Part shown: positions 11,740-22,750 of the stretch, in pieces
How positions within the stretch are numbered: position 1 is the stretch's first letter
Layout: the number at the start of each line of letters is the position of its first letter
From: Ophiura sarsii
Taxonomy: Eukaryota > Echinodermata > Ophiuroidea > Amphilepidida > Ophiuridae
DNA: 64,000 bases
Assembly: GCA_035610835.1 (NCBI GenBank)
Contig: CM069454.1
Coordinates: 65,929,613 to 65,993,612 of the forward strand
Reading direction: 5' to 3'
Notes under the pieces: model-generated
Seen by the model: the letters and a program-made list of their open reading frames with translations, nothing else
Told to the model about the DNA's origin: nothing
Database searches by the model: none
Position numbers and translations under genes: made by a program

Positions 11740-12345
11740 TATATGTCCTATTTTTTAGATCAACGCCCCCAATTCAACAACACACCCCTATCCTACACAA
11801 CCCCACTGCAGGTTAACCCAACAGTAATATGTTATTCAAGTTCGGGTGCATTGCAAATTGTGTACTCTGATGTAGCTATACACTAGTGCTGAACTCCCCA
11901 CGTTGATACTTCTGGATTAATTTTAATGGTTTGCAGCTGTTTCTGTCGTTTCTGTCGTTTCAGCATTCTGTCTTTTATACCTGCCGATCAGCGTCATAAC
12001 TAACTCAGTATCAATTTCGAACTTAAATTAGTGATAAAACAACCTCCCGATATTTGAAAAGAATTCCCGCATATTGCAAAATTTAATTTCAGTCCTGCCA
12101 TCCTGCCTGGGTTGAAACATGACGTCATCACATTTTAGCGGCTCGCGTATTATTAGATAGTCGATCGTGTAATCGATAACTGGATAATTGATCTACTAGC
12201 GCAAATCCTGAAAGTTGAAGTGGCTCTCATAACGATCGGAGGAAGAGGATTTTGTATTGTGACAACAAAGGAAGATTGCAGTCTATTGTATCCATTGTAA
12301 TATGAATGGGACGTCTAACCACGTTTGAACGTCTTGTGATCGATT
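11740..12345 (-). repeat. Outer right arm
   Basis: Reverse complement of 505-1010 in blocks (11740-11990 and 12278-12345), with a diverged middle. Confidence 0.8.
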
Positions 12346-12983
12346 GGCCATCATGGGACTATTTATCATAACAATGCTTCCGTACCGTACGTTGCACTGT
12401 GGAATGAATAGCTGGGAGTCTTGCTGTTGATCCCTTTAGGTATATTGGTCTCAAAGTAAACCAGTACATGGGACCTATTAAATACACCTTTTACCCAATT
12501 TTCAATTATACAAAATAACTATAATTTCCATTGTTGGAAAATAAATGCAAATACAAGGTGAGTCAAAAAGAAGTTGTACAGGAATGAATATTGGTTTAAA
12601 AATAGACCAAACAAATTTGAGTGGGCAGCAAATGAGATTAAAGCCCAGGAGTTTCAAACAAGTGGGAATGGTGTGCATAAAACAAATGCATTTTGAGTTT
12701 GATATGATCTTCACTTTTCTAATTTTATTGCTACTTTAATCTCATTTGAATATGAATGACCGTGTGTATATTTTGCTGCCCACTTAGAGTGGATAGATTT
12801 CAAGAGGATTAAGCGTTCCATGGACAGCTAAAAAAGGGGTTATTTTATTAAAACTGGCACAGCTCCTGATTTAATTGACCGATTTTAATGATTCCTTTTG
12901 TGTGTGCATTATCAATTGTTTCGTGAATAATGTAATAAAAACTAACTAAACATTTGATAAACATTTGATTATAATATTTATAA
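12346..12983. other. Non-coding; small shared repeat
   Basis: 12508-12552 (AACTATAATTTCCATTGTTG) recurs at about 35029-35065. At 12557 a GGTGAGTCAAAAA motif resembles the mariner-type MITE ends used elsewhere, but no partner end was found. No gene. Confidence 0.5.
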
Positions 12984-13183
12984 ATATAAATATTTTAAAC
13001 AGGTTCGCCGTCGTGGATAGAAAAGAGACAATTATGGGAAAACGATCTCGCCCGGGAATCGAACCCAGGATCTGTTGCTTGCTTGGCAACTGCCTTATCC
13101 ATTGGGCCACAAGACCTCGCATGGTAAAGCATCTGAAATTCAAACCTAAGCGATCTCGTTTCCCAGTCTCCTGCCACAAGTAT
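12984..13183 (-). repeat. tRNA-derived SINE-like repeat, copy 1
   Basis: On the minus strand GTGGCCCAATGGATAAGGCA (A box) and CTGGGTTCGATTCCCGGG (B box) at about 13043-13122 resemble a tRNA-Arg-type gene. The acceptor ends do not pair. About 200 bp, repeated at 13291-13489. Confidence 0.75.
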
Positions 13184-13290
13184 TACCCGGAGTAGCTCGG
13201 GCCTATACAAGTGTAATAATCAAGTGCCGTCCTCCCTGTAGAGGAAAATTCATAGAAATAATAGGCATATACGACGGGTATTAAACAAAT

Positions 13291-13489
13291 TATAAATATT
13301 TTAAACAGGTTCGCCGTCGTGGATAGAAAAGAGACAATTATGGAAAAACGATCTCGCCCGGGAATCGAACCCAGGATCTGTTGCTTGCTTGGCAACTGCC
13401 TTATCCATTGGGCCACAAGACCTCGCATGGTAAAGCATCTGAAATTCAAACCTTAGCGAACTCGTTTCCCGGTCTCCTGCCACAAGTAT
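13291..13489 (-). repeat. tRNA-derived SINE-like repeat, copy 2
   Basis: Nearly identical to 12984-13183 in the same orientation about 306 bp away, suggesting tandem duplication or paired insertion. It ends beside the DIRS-type element leader. Confidence 0.75.
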
Positions 13490-13699
13490 GAGATTTCCTA
13501 TTGCAGGCCTAAAAGGTGTTGCATTGTTATGCAAATGAGATGCTCCGGTGTTTTCAGACACCGGGTGAGTGGGAACTCTCATTGGCCGTGTTCACTTCGA
13601 GCAAGCCGGTTCGTTTTGTTTTTTACGTCTTGTTGCTGTGCTGAGCTTGTTTTCGTGGCGGGAATTTGAATACAGTGATTGCACCAGTTTTGATTTTCC

Positions 13700-14629
13700 G
13701 TGGTTATGTCTCAACGACCGCAAGTTAGACTCTCGTCAGCTGCAAGTGCTAGTACGAGCGCAAGTAGGGAGGAAGAAGAAGAAGGAGAGATTTTCGATCA
13801 TCTTAGGCAAATACAAGCACAACCTCAGGACGGTTACGCCCAATCCGGAGCTCAGCCTCAACAATCAGCGCCTCCACCACCAGTGCTAAACCAACAACAG
13901 CCTCAGCCTGTCCAGCAACCGCAGCAGGGTTTGCAGAATCTTCAAGTGGTTTCTTTGGAGAACATAAATCAACTCATTTCACAGACTGTCGGTGGGTTTA
14001 AAGAGTATTTCGACGAGAAGCTTTCAGCTCAGAATCTCCAAACAGAGAGGGTGTTAGAATCGGCTAAGGTAAAAATCCAGTACAAGGGCAACCGCGTACA
14101 ATTTGATTTTAATAACAAACAGAAAGATAGTCTACAAAAGGCTATTGCAGCCATCAATAAAGGTGATACCAACAAGGCTGTGGTGGTTTTACAACACGCA
14201 AGTCAAGAGGTTGATAAAAGAAACAAACTGATACGTATAGCTGATAAATCGGAGGATGGTTGGAAAGTCATCGAGGAATATTTGTCCGATGATCTTGCCA
14301 GTAATTCAGAAGATGAGAAAAGGATCAAATCTGCGCAAAATAGGGCGGCCATCAAGAGAAGGAAAGCTAAGTCCACTAGAGGTAGCAGGCGGGCGCCGTA
14401 TCGCAGACCAGCTGCTGTTGAGACGTATCCTAATCCGGATTCCAATCTTAGTCATAGTTTTCGTCGCTTTAACTAGTCCAACATGGCCAAGCAGTTCGGG
14501 TATGGTAACGGTAGCGGGAGTGCGCCAAGAGATCTTTGTTTCGCCTGCGGCAAACCCGGGCACTGGCGTCGGAATTGTCCAGTTGCAGCCAGCTATGGCA
14601 ACAAATCTAAAGATGGTGGTGGTCAATAG
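13700..14629 (+). pseudogene. DIRS-type gag-like frame with in-frame TAG before zinc knuckle
   Basis: The frame from the ATG region at 13700 encodes 258 residues: a Glu-rich start (EEEEEGEIFDHL), a Gln/Pro-rich stretch, then a helical region with an Arg/Lys-rich end. A TAG at 14474-14476 interrupts it, but the same frame continues for another 50 codons to a TAG at 14627-14629. That part contains the zinc knuckle CFACGKPGHWRRNC (CX2CX4HX4C). The knuckle may be lost by a nonsense mutation, or made only by readthrough or re-initiation at ATG 14483. ATG 13706 is an alternative start. Confidence 0.7.
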
Positions 14630-14954
14630 TTCCAATTCAACTATAGGTGAGATATTTTGAGACCATTTGAATTGTTTAATTTATTGCACTTGCAAATGTT
14701 TTTGTTTTCTGTCATATACAGGAGTTTTTTGGGAAGAATGTTTTCAGTCCCTATGAATGATTGACAGGACCGGTATAATAGCCTAGTGTGATTGTCACGA
14801 GACAAATCAGAAGGAGGGAGATGAAGGATGAGAAGAAACGTCGTTATTTACAGAATAGCATGACAGTTGGTGGTATGTTTTATCATGATAGTTTTCTGAT
14901 ATGTTTATGTTGTTTGTTTTCAAATAACTATTGTTCTTTTTTATCTCCATAAAT

Positions 14955-16249
14955 ATGTTTGATTATGCATCAGATTCTTTATATGGAAGTGGACGGCATG
15001 ATTCGGTGACGGTTAGACAACAGGGTAAAAGGGATCTGCAGGATTCAATGACAGTTGGACAACAGGCAACCAGTTCAGGGGCTGCCCATAGAAGAACTGA
15101 GGATTTTTATGTTCAGGACATTTATGAACGGTATGATTCCGAGTTTTATTTACAAAACTTTCATGAATATGAACAAGGTGGTGTTAGTCCTATTATTAGA
15201 GGTCGTTTGAGGGCTAACATTGAATTTTGGAGACTTATTGAAGCTAATGAGGAAGTCCTCGAGATCATTGATTCGGGATACAAAATCCCCCTTGTTTCTA
15301 CGCCTTTACCTACGCATTTAAAGAACAATAAGTCTGCGTTAAAGTATTCTGATTTTGTATCTGGTGCCATTATAGAATTATTGAACAGTAATTTAATTGT
15401 CGAGTTAAACTCTCCTCCAGATATCATCAATCCATTGACGGTTTCAGTTCAATCCTCAGGTAAAAATGCGATTGATTCTTGACCTGCGATACATTAATTC
15501 ATTTGTTTGGAAACAGAAAGTGTCAATTGATGATTGGCGTGTTGCTCTTGAATATTTTCACAAAGATGATCATATGTTTGCATTTGATTTGAAATCGGCA
15601 TACCATCACATTGAGATCTTCTCAGATCACTGTAAGTTTTTGTCGTTTTCATGGGTTATTAATGGAGTCAACAGGTTTTTCTCCTTTCAAGTACTTCCTT
15701 CTGGTTTATCTTCTGCTCCATATGTTTTTACCAAGTGTATCAGACCTCTTGTCAAATATTGGAGAAGCAAAGGTTACTTTATTGTTGTATATCTAGATGA
15801 CGGCTGGGGCAGAGCTTCATCCAAGCTTGAATGCTCTAGGATTGCCAATTCAGTCAAAAGTGATCTTTTGAAAGCAGGCCTGGTTCCCAACACACAAAAA
15901 TCAGTTTGGATACCGGTTCAAAACGTTGACTGGTTGGGCATGACATGGAACGCAGCATTAGGTTCACTGAAAGTTGTTGATAGAAGGATAGATGATATTT
16001 TGACATGCATCAATGATATTACTCATAGACTCCCTTATGTTACGGCCAGGCAGCTAGCTGGTTTTGTGGGGAAAATTATTTCCTTGGCACCAGTCACTGG
16101 ACATGTTGTGCAATTGAGAACTAGATATTCCACTCTGCATATTTGCATGCGCAAACACTGGGACAGTGTTATCAATCTATCTAATAGTAGTGTAGTTATT
16201 GAAGAATTGTTCTTCTGGAAATTTAATGTATGTGCTTTGAATAACAGAT
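14955..16249 (+). pseudogene. DIRS-type reverse transcriptase frame with +1 frameshift
   Basis: ATG 14955 opens a frame ending at TGA 15480-15482. The reverse transcriptase continues from 15466 in the next frame (MRLILDLRYINSFV), so an extra A in the run at 15462-15466 appears to break the protein. Motifs are FAFDLKSAYHHIEIF, QVLPSGLSSAPYVFTK and the catalytic VYLDDGWG. The thumb-like region (KSVWIPVQNVDWLGMTW) continues into the N gap. Programmed frameshifting at the A run is an alternative. Confidence 0.8.
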
Positions 16250-16349
16250 NNNNNNNNNNNNNNNNNNNNNNNNNNNNNNNNNNNNNNNNNNNNNNNNNNN
16301 NNNNNNNNNNNNNNNNNNNNNNNNNNNNNNNNNNNNNNNNNNNNNNNNN
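16250..16349. other. Assembly gap (100 N)
   Basis: Exactly 100 unknown bases, a conventional placeholder. The true distance between the retrotransposon and GK5 is therefore unknown. Confidence 0.99.
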
Positions 16350-16613
16350 TGATTTTCAAATGGGATCTTGCAAACAAAAATTTGGACGGAATTTGAACCT
16401 ATGTATGAGGATAACTGGCCAAAAATGGCCCTAAGGAGTGGCCAGGTTTTAGGCTCTTGTTATGCTCTCCTATAAAATTACTCATAGTCAAAAGGAAAAG
16501 CATTGAGTTGTTTTACCAGCAAAGGACTTTCCTCGTAATAACCTGGCTGGATTTGTATTATTATTGTGCTGTGCAATACCCTGTAGTCTTAGCCTTCAAA
16601 AAGTGTCCCCCTT

Positions 16614-16650
<37 letters not shown>

Positions 16651-16879
16651 CCCTCTGGCTACTCAAATGTTTATTTTAGTCAATTCCGCTATAGCGCCAT
16701 TTTGGGTATATCAATTTCTCTGTGATGGTTCAAAAGGTTAAGGATTTATCTACATCTTTACAAAACACATTCAAAAATCTTTGAAATGTTGTCAAATGTG
16801 GGTGTTTTCCGTATTAAAACATTTTGGAATAAAAATACAATAGCTTAATTGTACCTTAATTTTGTCCTTTTGTTTTCAG
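16350..16879. other. GK5 intron part; no gene seen
   Basis: Unidentified sequence after the gap, a C homopolymer at about 16619-16646, then intron ending in the polypyrimidine tract and TTTTCAG acceptor at 16879. No exon was recognised. Confidence 0.6.
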
Positions 16880-17013
16880 GGTTGATGGCGGAGTGTCTAA
16901 CAATGATTTTATAGTCAACTTGATTAGCAATCTGCTGCAGAAATCCATTGATAGACCAGTTAACCTGGATATGTCATGCTTAGGGGCTGCATTTATGGCT
17001 GGGTTAAGTGCAG
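16880..17013 (+). CDS. GK5: Glycerol kinase 5, penultimate coding exon
   Basis: A 134-nt exon between acceptor TTTTCAG and donor GTAAGAATG. It encodes VDGGVSNNDFIVNL and, further on, CLGAAFMAGL, the ATP-binding end of the FGGY carbohydrate kinase fold; VDGGVSNNDF and the Ser-Cys-Leu-Gly-Ala-Ala stretch match GK5 (putative glycerol kinase 5) better than ordinary glycerol kinase, as far as memory allows. The exon starts with the last base of a split codon (probably Arg) and ends in phase 1. It joins in frame to 18104. The family phosphorylates glycerol; the role of GK5 is less clear. Upstream exons were not found and probably lie beyond the retrotransposon block or outside the window. Confidence 0.85.
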
Positions 17014-17641
17014 GTAAGAATGTGTTTAGGGAATGGTCATTTTTTAAAGAATAGGGGGTGTAGGGAAGATCCTCATTTTTATATTGTAAAAGACAAAGTC
17101 AATAGAGCTCTACACTGTTACGTCAATGTAACACTTCAGTGATCATTCGACACAGTTATTCTTTTGAGCACGAAATAGTGGCAATTTTGGCACATTCACA
17201 TTGTGACCTCCCCATGTTCTCAAGCAAGTTGCTGAGCACTGTAAAAAGTGATTGCTACAAATGGGGTATCGTTGGAAAAAGGAACACATCCGCTTTTCAT
17301 AGAGAGGAAACACAATATGAATTCACTACATAATATCCAGAAAATTGGTAATTGAAAAAAACGTTCTGAACTTTTTTGAGGAGTTTAGAACCATATGTGC
17401 CAATGATCAGATTAAGATTTCAAATCACAGCCTTCATCTCAATTGGAAGATATTACCTATACTGAAATGCTACACTGGCCAAATTCTGTGAATCTACTAA
17501 AAGAATAATTCCAACATTACTATTTGCAATAATAAATTTGATTAAACTTAAAAAAGATGTATTGGGATCTATACTAATTTATTCTAATGTGCCGTATGCA
17601 TTAGGACACAGTGCAGTTAAAGGCATATTATGTGATCTTTT

Positions 17642-17693
<52 letters not shown>

Positions 17694-18103
17694 GCTCGAT
17701 CCTAGAGTTTTGTTTGAAAGTAGATTTTCTTGCAGATATACATTTATTATTATAAATCATAAATATATTCTGAGTTACAGAGCGATATGATTTTTCCTAA
17801 TTACCTCAAAATCATGGTTTTTAGAGTGAAAATTGGAAATAAACTGTCAGCTAGCAGACAATTTATTTTCAACACTTAAAAACCATGAATTTGAAGTAAT
17901 TAGGAATCGTATCGCTCTGTTACTCAGAATATATTTATGATTTATGATCAGAAATGTCAATCTGCAAGAAAATCTACTTTCTAAAAAAATCATTGGTAGG
18001 GGTCGCCCCTTGGAAAAGATCACATATTAAGTTTATTTGTTCATTAGTCATTTTCATAAGTAGATTGTTGACAATTTTTAAAATTATTTGTATGACCCCA
18101 TAG
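17014..18103. other. GK5 last intron
   Basis: GT-AG intron. The only recognisable content is the palindromic MITE at 17618-18030. Confidence 0.75.
17618..18030. mobile_element. TTAA-flanked palindromic MITE with 49-G run
   Basis: Left TTAAAGGCATATTATGTGATC, right GATCACATATTAA; arms of about 190 bp mirror each other (ACAGAGCGATAY, AAAATCTACTTTC). G homopolymer at 17644-17692. A left-half copy lies at 56519-56715 and a diverged piece near 25555-25640. Confidence 0.75.
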
Positions 18104-18254
18104 GAATCTGGAAAGACAAGGAAGAACTCAAGACCATACGGAAGACTCAGAACTATTCGAACCGCAATCGCCGAACGATGACTACGCAGAGGTACTGGAA
18201 GATTGGGGGAGGGCGGTACAGCGATCGTTGTCATGGTACGCCATTTCTGATTGA
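18104..18254 (+). CDS. GK5: Glycerol kinase 5, last coding exon with apparent one-base deletion
   Basis: Acceptor CCCATAG, joining in phase to 17013 to give LSAG-IWKDKEELKTIRKTQ, the conserved GK5 C-terminal start. At about 18154-18157 homology jumps to another frame, which reads FEPQSPNDDYAEVLEDWGRA and then a Gln-Arg-Ser-Leu-Ser-Trp-Tyr tail to a TGA at 18252-18254. One missing T in CTATTCG would restore a single frame. In the uninterrupted frame the protein runs on with low-complexity residues to a stop near 18306. Whether the deletion is genuine or a sequencing error cannot be told here. Confidence 0.8.
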
Positions 18255-18445
18255 CAAGAGTCTATCCGTGCTGTTGAGCAACGAACAGAGAATGGCCGAA
18301 ATGTAATCAAATTGATCAAATACCTCTAGAGAATGACAGCAGCTATGAATAACAGAGAATGACCTCAAGGGGAGGGGTACTCCCATGCATAGGTATATGT
18401 GCAGCGCTGAAGACCCTCTTCTGACACCTCTTGGCAGTTCACTAA

Positions 18446-18704
18446 TGCTGATAACATACTAGCCAGTCGCAGATATTGGTGATTGGGAATCGCTCAAGTG
18501 GACTATGGAATGAAGATCGCTCACAGCAACTCGAAAGATCGACCAACGAGTCGCGCACAAGTTGGATTGAGGTCAACTGCAGCGATTCAGGTTGTGCGAC
18601 CTGGTGCTCAGAAAGTCGTGTGAGGTCGCCTCTGACTTAAATGGAAACGTTTGAAGATCGGAAGCGACTCGGATCACAAAGCGACCCTTAGTATGTTATC
18701 AGCA
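18446..18704. mobile_element. PIF/Harbinger-like MITE
   Basis: Ends TGCTGATAACATACTA / TAGTATGTTATCAGCA with TAA on both sides (18443-18445, 18705-18707), the usual 3-bp TWA target. The interior is rich in GTCGC/GCGAC. 259 bp, just after the GK5 stop codon, so it may lie in the 3' UTR. Confidence 0.75.
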
Positions 18705-20636
18705 TAAGACTCACATTTGTAGCATGTTTCGGTTCTTCAATCCCTCCATTTCAACCCAAAATCACAGCCACATGAAAATTCTTTAGTTCTAGAGCATCAA
18801 ATTTGGCTCAAATTCATGAAAATTCAATTCCGAAGCACAATGTGATGTAAGAATTCAGTTCCTTAAGACCCCAAATGTTACACAGCACATCAAAAAAGGG
18901 GGGGGGGGGGGGAGGGACTTTGCAGGTGAAGTCAATTTTGAGTTTATTATGCATGCTCTCAGAATATTTTGTAAGCTTTAAAATGACACCATGTTTAATT
19001 GACAATGGCATATTACGCCAATACATCATTTTGGGAGAGGGGCCTCAACGAAAACCTGTTTTTCAGTTTGAATTTATAATTTTCTAAGCTTTAACATTGC
19101 ACCATATTTATCCAAATTCAGATTTTACGATTCAAATGACCCCAAAATTAATCTTATTTTCTTTCTTTTTTCTGTCCATTTTCATCTATATCTTGAAAAA
19201 CACACAGCCGCAAAGTCCCCCCTTTTGATGTGCTGCATCACAAATGTGGGTTATTTTCAATTCACCCAACAATTAAGCCCTCAGATCTGACGCCTCGCAC
19301 TGCACACTTTATACCAAAATGATAGTGGAGTACCCCCCAAGGTTACAAGCTGTAGGCATGATTATGGTTGCCATGACAATTGATTTAGTGATCCGTTTTT
19401 TGGTTTGGTTGAAAAGCTTAGTGATTCGGAGAAAGACCACCCCAAGGTAACAATCTGTAGGCATGATTATGGTTGCGATGACAATTGATTGGTACAGCGG
19501 CGATTGGACTTTTAGTGATCCGTTTTTTGGTTTGGTTTGAAAAGCTTAGTGATTCGGAGAAAGACCACCCCAAGGTAACAATCTGTAGGCATGATTATGG
19601 TTGCCATGACAATTGTTTGAAAATACCCTACCTCTTTTGTAGAATTAAAATCGATACCTCGACACCAGCTGGTCTAGTGGTCGTGACATTCGTGTTGGGA
19701 CCGAATCCCAGTATCGTCAGATTTTATGTACCGGTAACACCTTTGCTTTCAATTTATATTTCTCAAATGAAGACAAAGTTTGTAGATTGGAAGACTTACA
19801 ACTAGGCTAATTTGTGGTATAGGTAACACCTAAAAATGGCTGAATCGGATATAGGTTCAGCGGCGATTGGACTATTAGTGATCCGTTTTTAGATTCGGTT
19901 TGAAAAGCTTAGCGATTCCTTCAAACAACATAAATTGATGCAATGAAATAATAAACAAATAGTCAGTTTGAAGTATGTATATTTACCCGGGGGGGGGGGG
20001 GTAGTCGGATTTGGTTTGGTTGGACGTGTGCCGCTGGAGATTCAAAACCCCTACCCATTTCTAAGTAAGATACGGTACCCTTTTCTAAGGATTTTGCCTC
20101 ATTATAGACCCAATTTTCGCAAATTATCGGGAAAATAGACCACATTTTTTTAAACTACAAATTTTTGCAAAAAGAGACAAAATGTTTCGCGAAAATAGAC
20201 CCATTTGTAAAAAGTTATTAGGCATTTCCAGCTCAAAATCATACCCCATGTTTAAGGATTTGTTGCAAAAAAGTGACCCATTAGAGCGGCACATCCCCGT
20301 ATTATACGAGTACCACCCAACACCAACCCCCACCCCCGGATAACGTGTGTTTCAATGTCTAATACAAGGTGTTTCAGAATGACATATACCGGGTGTCTCA
20401 AAATGACTTACACCAGGACATTTTCATTAATTTAGCTATGAATACCATTGTTATGCATGTGTTTCTACCATCTACATTATATTTCGCTTAAGATTTTTGG
20501 ATTTGAAAAAGTTTTTGATAGAAATTAACCTTTTTTGTAATTTTGACCAGAATTATCTCTTTTGAAATCCTATACAATCAGTAACCATGTTCAGTTATTT
20601 ATTGTGTATTCTGTTCTAATGTTCACTAAAAACTTA
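18705..20636. repeat. Non-coding with tandem repeats and tRNA-like piece
   Basis: Three copies of a unit containing GTAGGCATGATTATGGTTG start at 19352, 19457 and 19585, with a partial at about 19852. Segment 19668-19712 (GGTCTAGTGG, ACCGAATCCC) is weakly tRNA-like. G runs at 18898-18911 and 19989-20000. No gene. Confidence 0.6.
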
Positions 20637-21083
20637 GGGCTGTATTCTTGTACTAAACACAGTTTTAGCTTTTAAAAACAGTGTCTAAATTAAACATGAG
20701 TTTATCATTTAAACATGCAAATCTCGTTCCCAGAGTGGTGGTGCTCTCACTGTATACAAATATTCCATTTATTGTGGCCCAAATGGGTTACAATATCGAC
20801 CAAATTCCTCAAATGCATGTGTATTTGTAAGCCTACGCGATATGCATGTCAGCTTGCACCAGGCACGGTTGAGTAATCATTCAAGGCATACAGTTGGTGT
20901 GTGAGTTTAGTTAAACTTCCCCATACCCATGTTCAAAGTTGGACACTTTTTCAGTGAGTACAACACATGTTTGAATTTAACAATTTTTTTGAGAATTGCG
21001 TTTAGTTAAACGATGTGTTAAAAGTCAAAGCTAAACATGTGTTTAGCTTATACCAAGATTAATTATGGACAAGAATACGGGCC
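20637..21083. mobile_element. PIF/Harbinger-like MITE (TTA-flanked)
   Basis: Left GGGCTGTATTCTTGTAC, right GGACAAGAATACGGGCC, with TTA on both sides (20634-20636 and 21084-21086). 447 bp, no coding content. Confidence 0.65.
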
Positions 21084-21839
21084 TTAGTATCTAACGATTG
21101 TTTGTGACGTTAACGAAGCGATAACTGTATGAAACAAAGTGTTATTTCTGCACCAGTGACCTAAAACGTATCCTTCATTTTTGCAGCTATTTTGAATACA
21201 ATTATTGGTGTGAAGTTTATCATTTGATATGCCTATAGAAACTGAAAAACAGGTTTTCACTGATTTTCAGTCATGTCATGCCATACAAATACAGGTCTGA
21301 AACTTCAGACCTTTTTCAATCAGCCAGTTGGGCAGGTTAACTCTCAAAAAATACCTGCCCAACAGAAATTTCACCAGCCAGTGTAACACACTTACACTGT
21401 GAGTTCGAAAAATGTTACCCACGAGTTTTGTATCTTCACCAGCCGACGCACAAGTTACCATCTATGGGCAGGCGGGCAGGTGCTATTTCCAGGCCTAAAT
21501 AAAGATATCTTGATTAAATTAAGGGGGCTAGCAACCCTAAAAACTTGAAATTTATCAAGCGTTGTAACTTTTTGGGCACTTTTTGGTCAAAAATTAAACA
21601 ACTAAACATTTTCATGTCAAAACTAAAAAAACATCCCTATGGAAGTGTCTTTAGACGATGCAATTTCAGCATGTTTTACCAAAAACTGAATTTGCTACGA
21701 ATGCAGCTAATTTTGAGCCCAAAAAAAGGGCTTTTACGGTCAAAAAAAAAAAAAAAACCAGCATTACTAGTGAAATTTGATACCAAAAATGGATTCTCCG
21801 ACTCATTTCCTTTCCAAAAATGTATACTTTTATAACATA
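21084..21839. other. Non-coding; no gene
   Basis: 21770-21838 (ATTCTCCGACTCATTTCCTT) is a short member of a dispersed repeat also at 33317-33400 and 42721-42830. Confidence 0.5.
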
Positions 21840-22191
21840 TTAAAGGTAGATGTTCCGATTTTCAACTTGAAGTTTTCTATTCTACATGAAAGGTCATCCT
21901 TAAAAACGTCGTGTCCCAAAATTTGAGATGCATAGCTATTATGGTTCTTATTTTAGACGCACAAGATGCTGTGAACTGTACCCATTGAGTAGTACACAAC
22001 TATATCGGTGGTAACCACCATTCGCGGTAATTCAACGCTTTTTCGTCGATTTCTCTGTCATTATACCGAATTAGGCCGTCAAATTTCAGTATGATGATGA
22101 GAAAAATACGAGCTTTCATATGATATGAAAATCTCCGTATGTTTGAAATAATTCTGTGTTACGAAAATGTGATCGGGTCATCTACCTTTAA
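21840..22191. mobile_element. TTAA-bounded MITE
   Basis: Ends TTAAAGGTAGATG and CATCTACCTTTAA. 352 bp. The TTAA at each end suits piggyBac-type targeting, though it could be part of the inverted repeat. Confidence 0.6.
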
Positions 22192-22472
22192 TGGTTCAAA
22201 AGACGGAGGAAATATATCCACCATTCATCTTGCATGACTGTATATGAGACCTACTTTTGATTTTATATTTCTTGTATTGTTTTTTCAACACGGTATAATT
22301 AATTCTAGGTCACCCTGTATTAGGGACTGCCGATTTTATAACTTGTATATGATAATCATGTGCCTTAAATTTTTGAAAACTCCTTATTAATCGTATATGC
22401 AAAGCTATGTAGAATAAATAAAGGGGCAAATACCTTGATGCATTCCATTTTTGTAAGAAAAATTGCATTATA

Positions 22473-22750
22473 GGCGACGAAAAAAATAAATTCGGTTGTA
22501 CGGGTCCTACTGATGACCCATTTTTTATAAATATGTGAAAAAAAGATTTCACGTGCAAATGAATACCGACCCAAAATATTTCTTTTTGCTTTTCAAAAAA
22601 CAGCAGATTTTTTTAACATATTTGTTAAAATGTTGACAGATATTTGGTGATTTTTATGGTCAAAAAAAGAAAGAACAAAAAAGGCTTACCGACCAACCCG
22701 ACCTGAGAGGTCCAATTGCCCGTACATAAGAGTTTCTTTTTTTCGTCGCC
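22473..22750. mobile_element. GGCGACGAAAA-ended MITE, copy 1
   Basis: Ends GGCGACGAAAAAAA and TTTTTTTCGTCGCC with inner GTACGGGTC / TTGCCCGTAC. 278 bp. Relatives at about 24340-24602, 26950-27480 and 35252-35565. Confidence 0.7.

Larger units (their letters stand above)
505..12345. mobile_element. Composite giant inverted-repeat (fold-back) transposon block
   Basis: The ends mirror each other. Sequence at about 505-570 (GACGTTCAAACGTGGTTAGA) reappears reverse-complemented at about 12278-12345, and 770-1010 reappears at 11740-11990. Inside are a second pair of long arms, partial third and fourth copies of their sequence, tRNA-derived pieces and several small MITEs. No transposase or other credible coding region is present, so any mobility would have been non-autonomous. 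The layered structure points to repeated insertion and inversion rather than one element. Confidence 0.7.
13490..16249 (+). mobile_element. DIRS-type (Ngaro/DIRS-like) retrotransposon, damaged and cut by assembly gap
   Basis: A leader (13490-13699), a gag-like frame with CCHC zinc knuckle, and a pol frame with a YLDDG reverse transcriptase characteristic of the DIRS superfamily. The RNase H, methyltransferase-like and tyrosine-recombinase regions expected downstream are not visible; the 100-N gap (16250-16349) truncates the element. It lies in plus orientation upstream of the GK5 exons, probably within a GK5 intron. Confidence 0.75.

Noticed and set aside
9929..11886. Several reading frames of 450-630 codons on both strands
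   Set aside because: They are the six-frame consequence of a pure 8-bp repeat (24-bp coding period) with short random ends; no protein features.
13569..14660. Overlapping frames around the gag-like region (13569-13889, 14256-14660, antisense 14203-14635)
   Set aside because: Low-complexity shadows; the zinc-knuckle evidence supports only the frame starting near 13700.
16349..16434. Upstream GK5 exon directly after the N gap
   Set aside because: The peptide does not resemble glycerol kinase and there is no convincing donor site.
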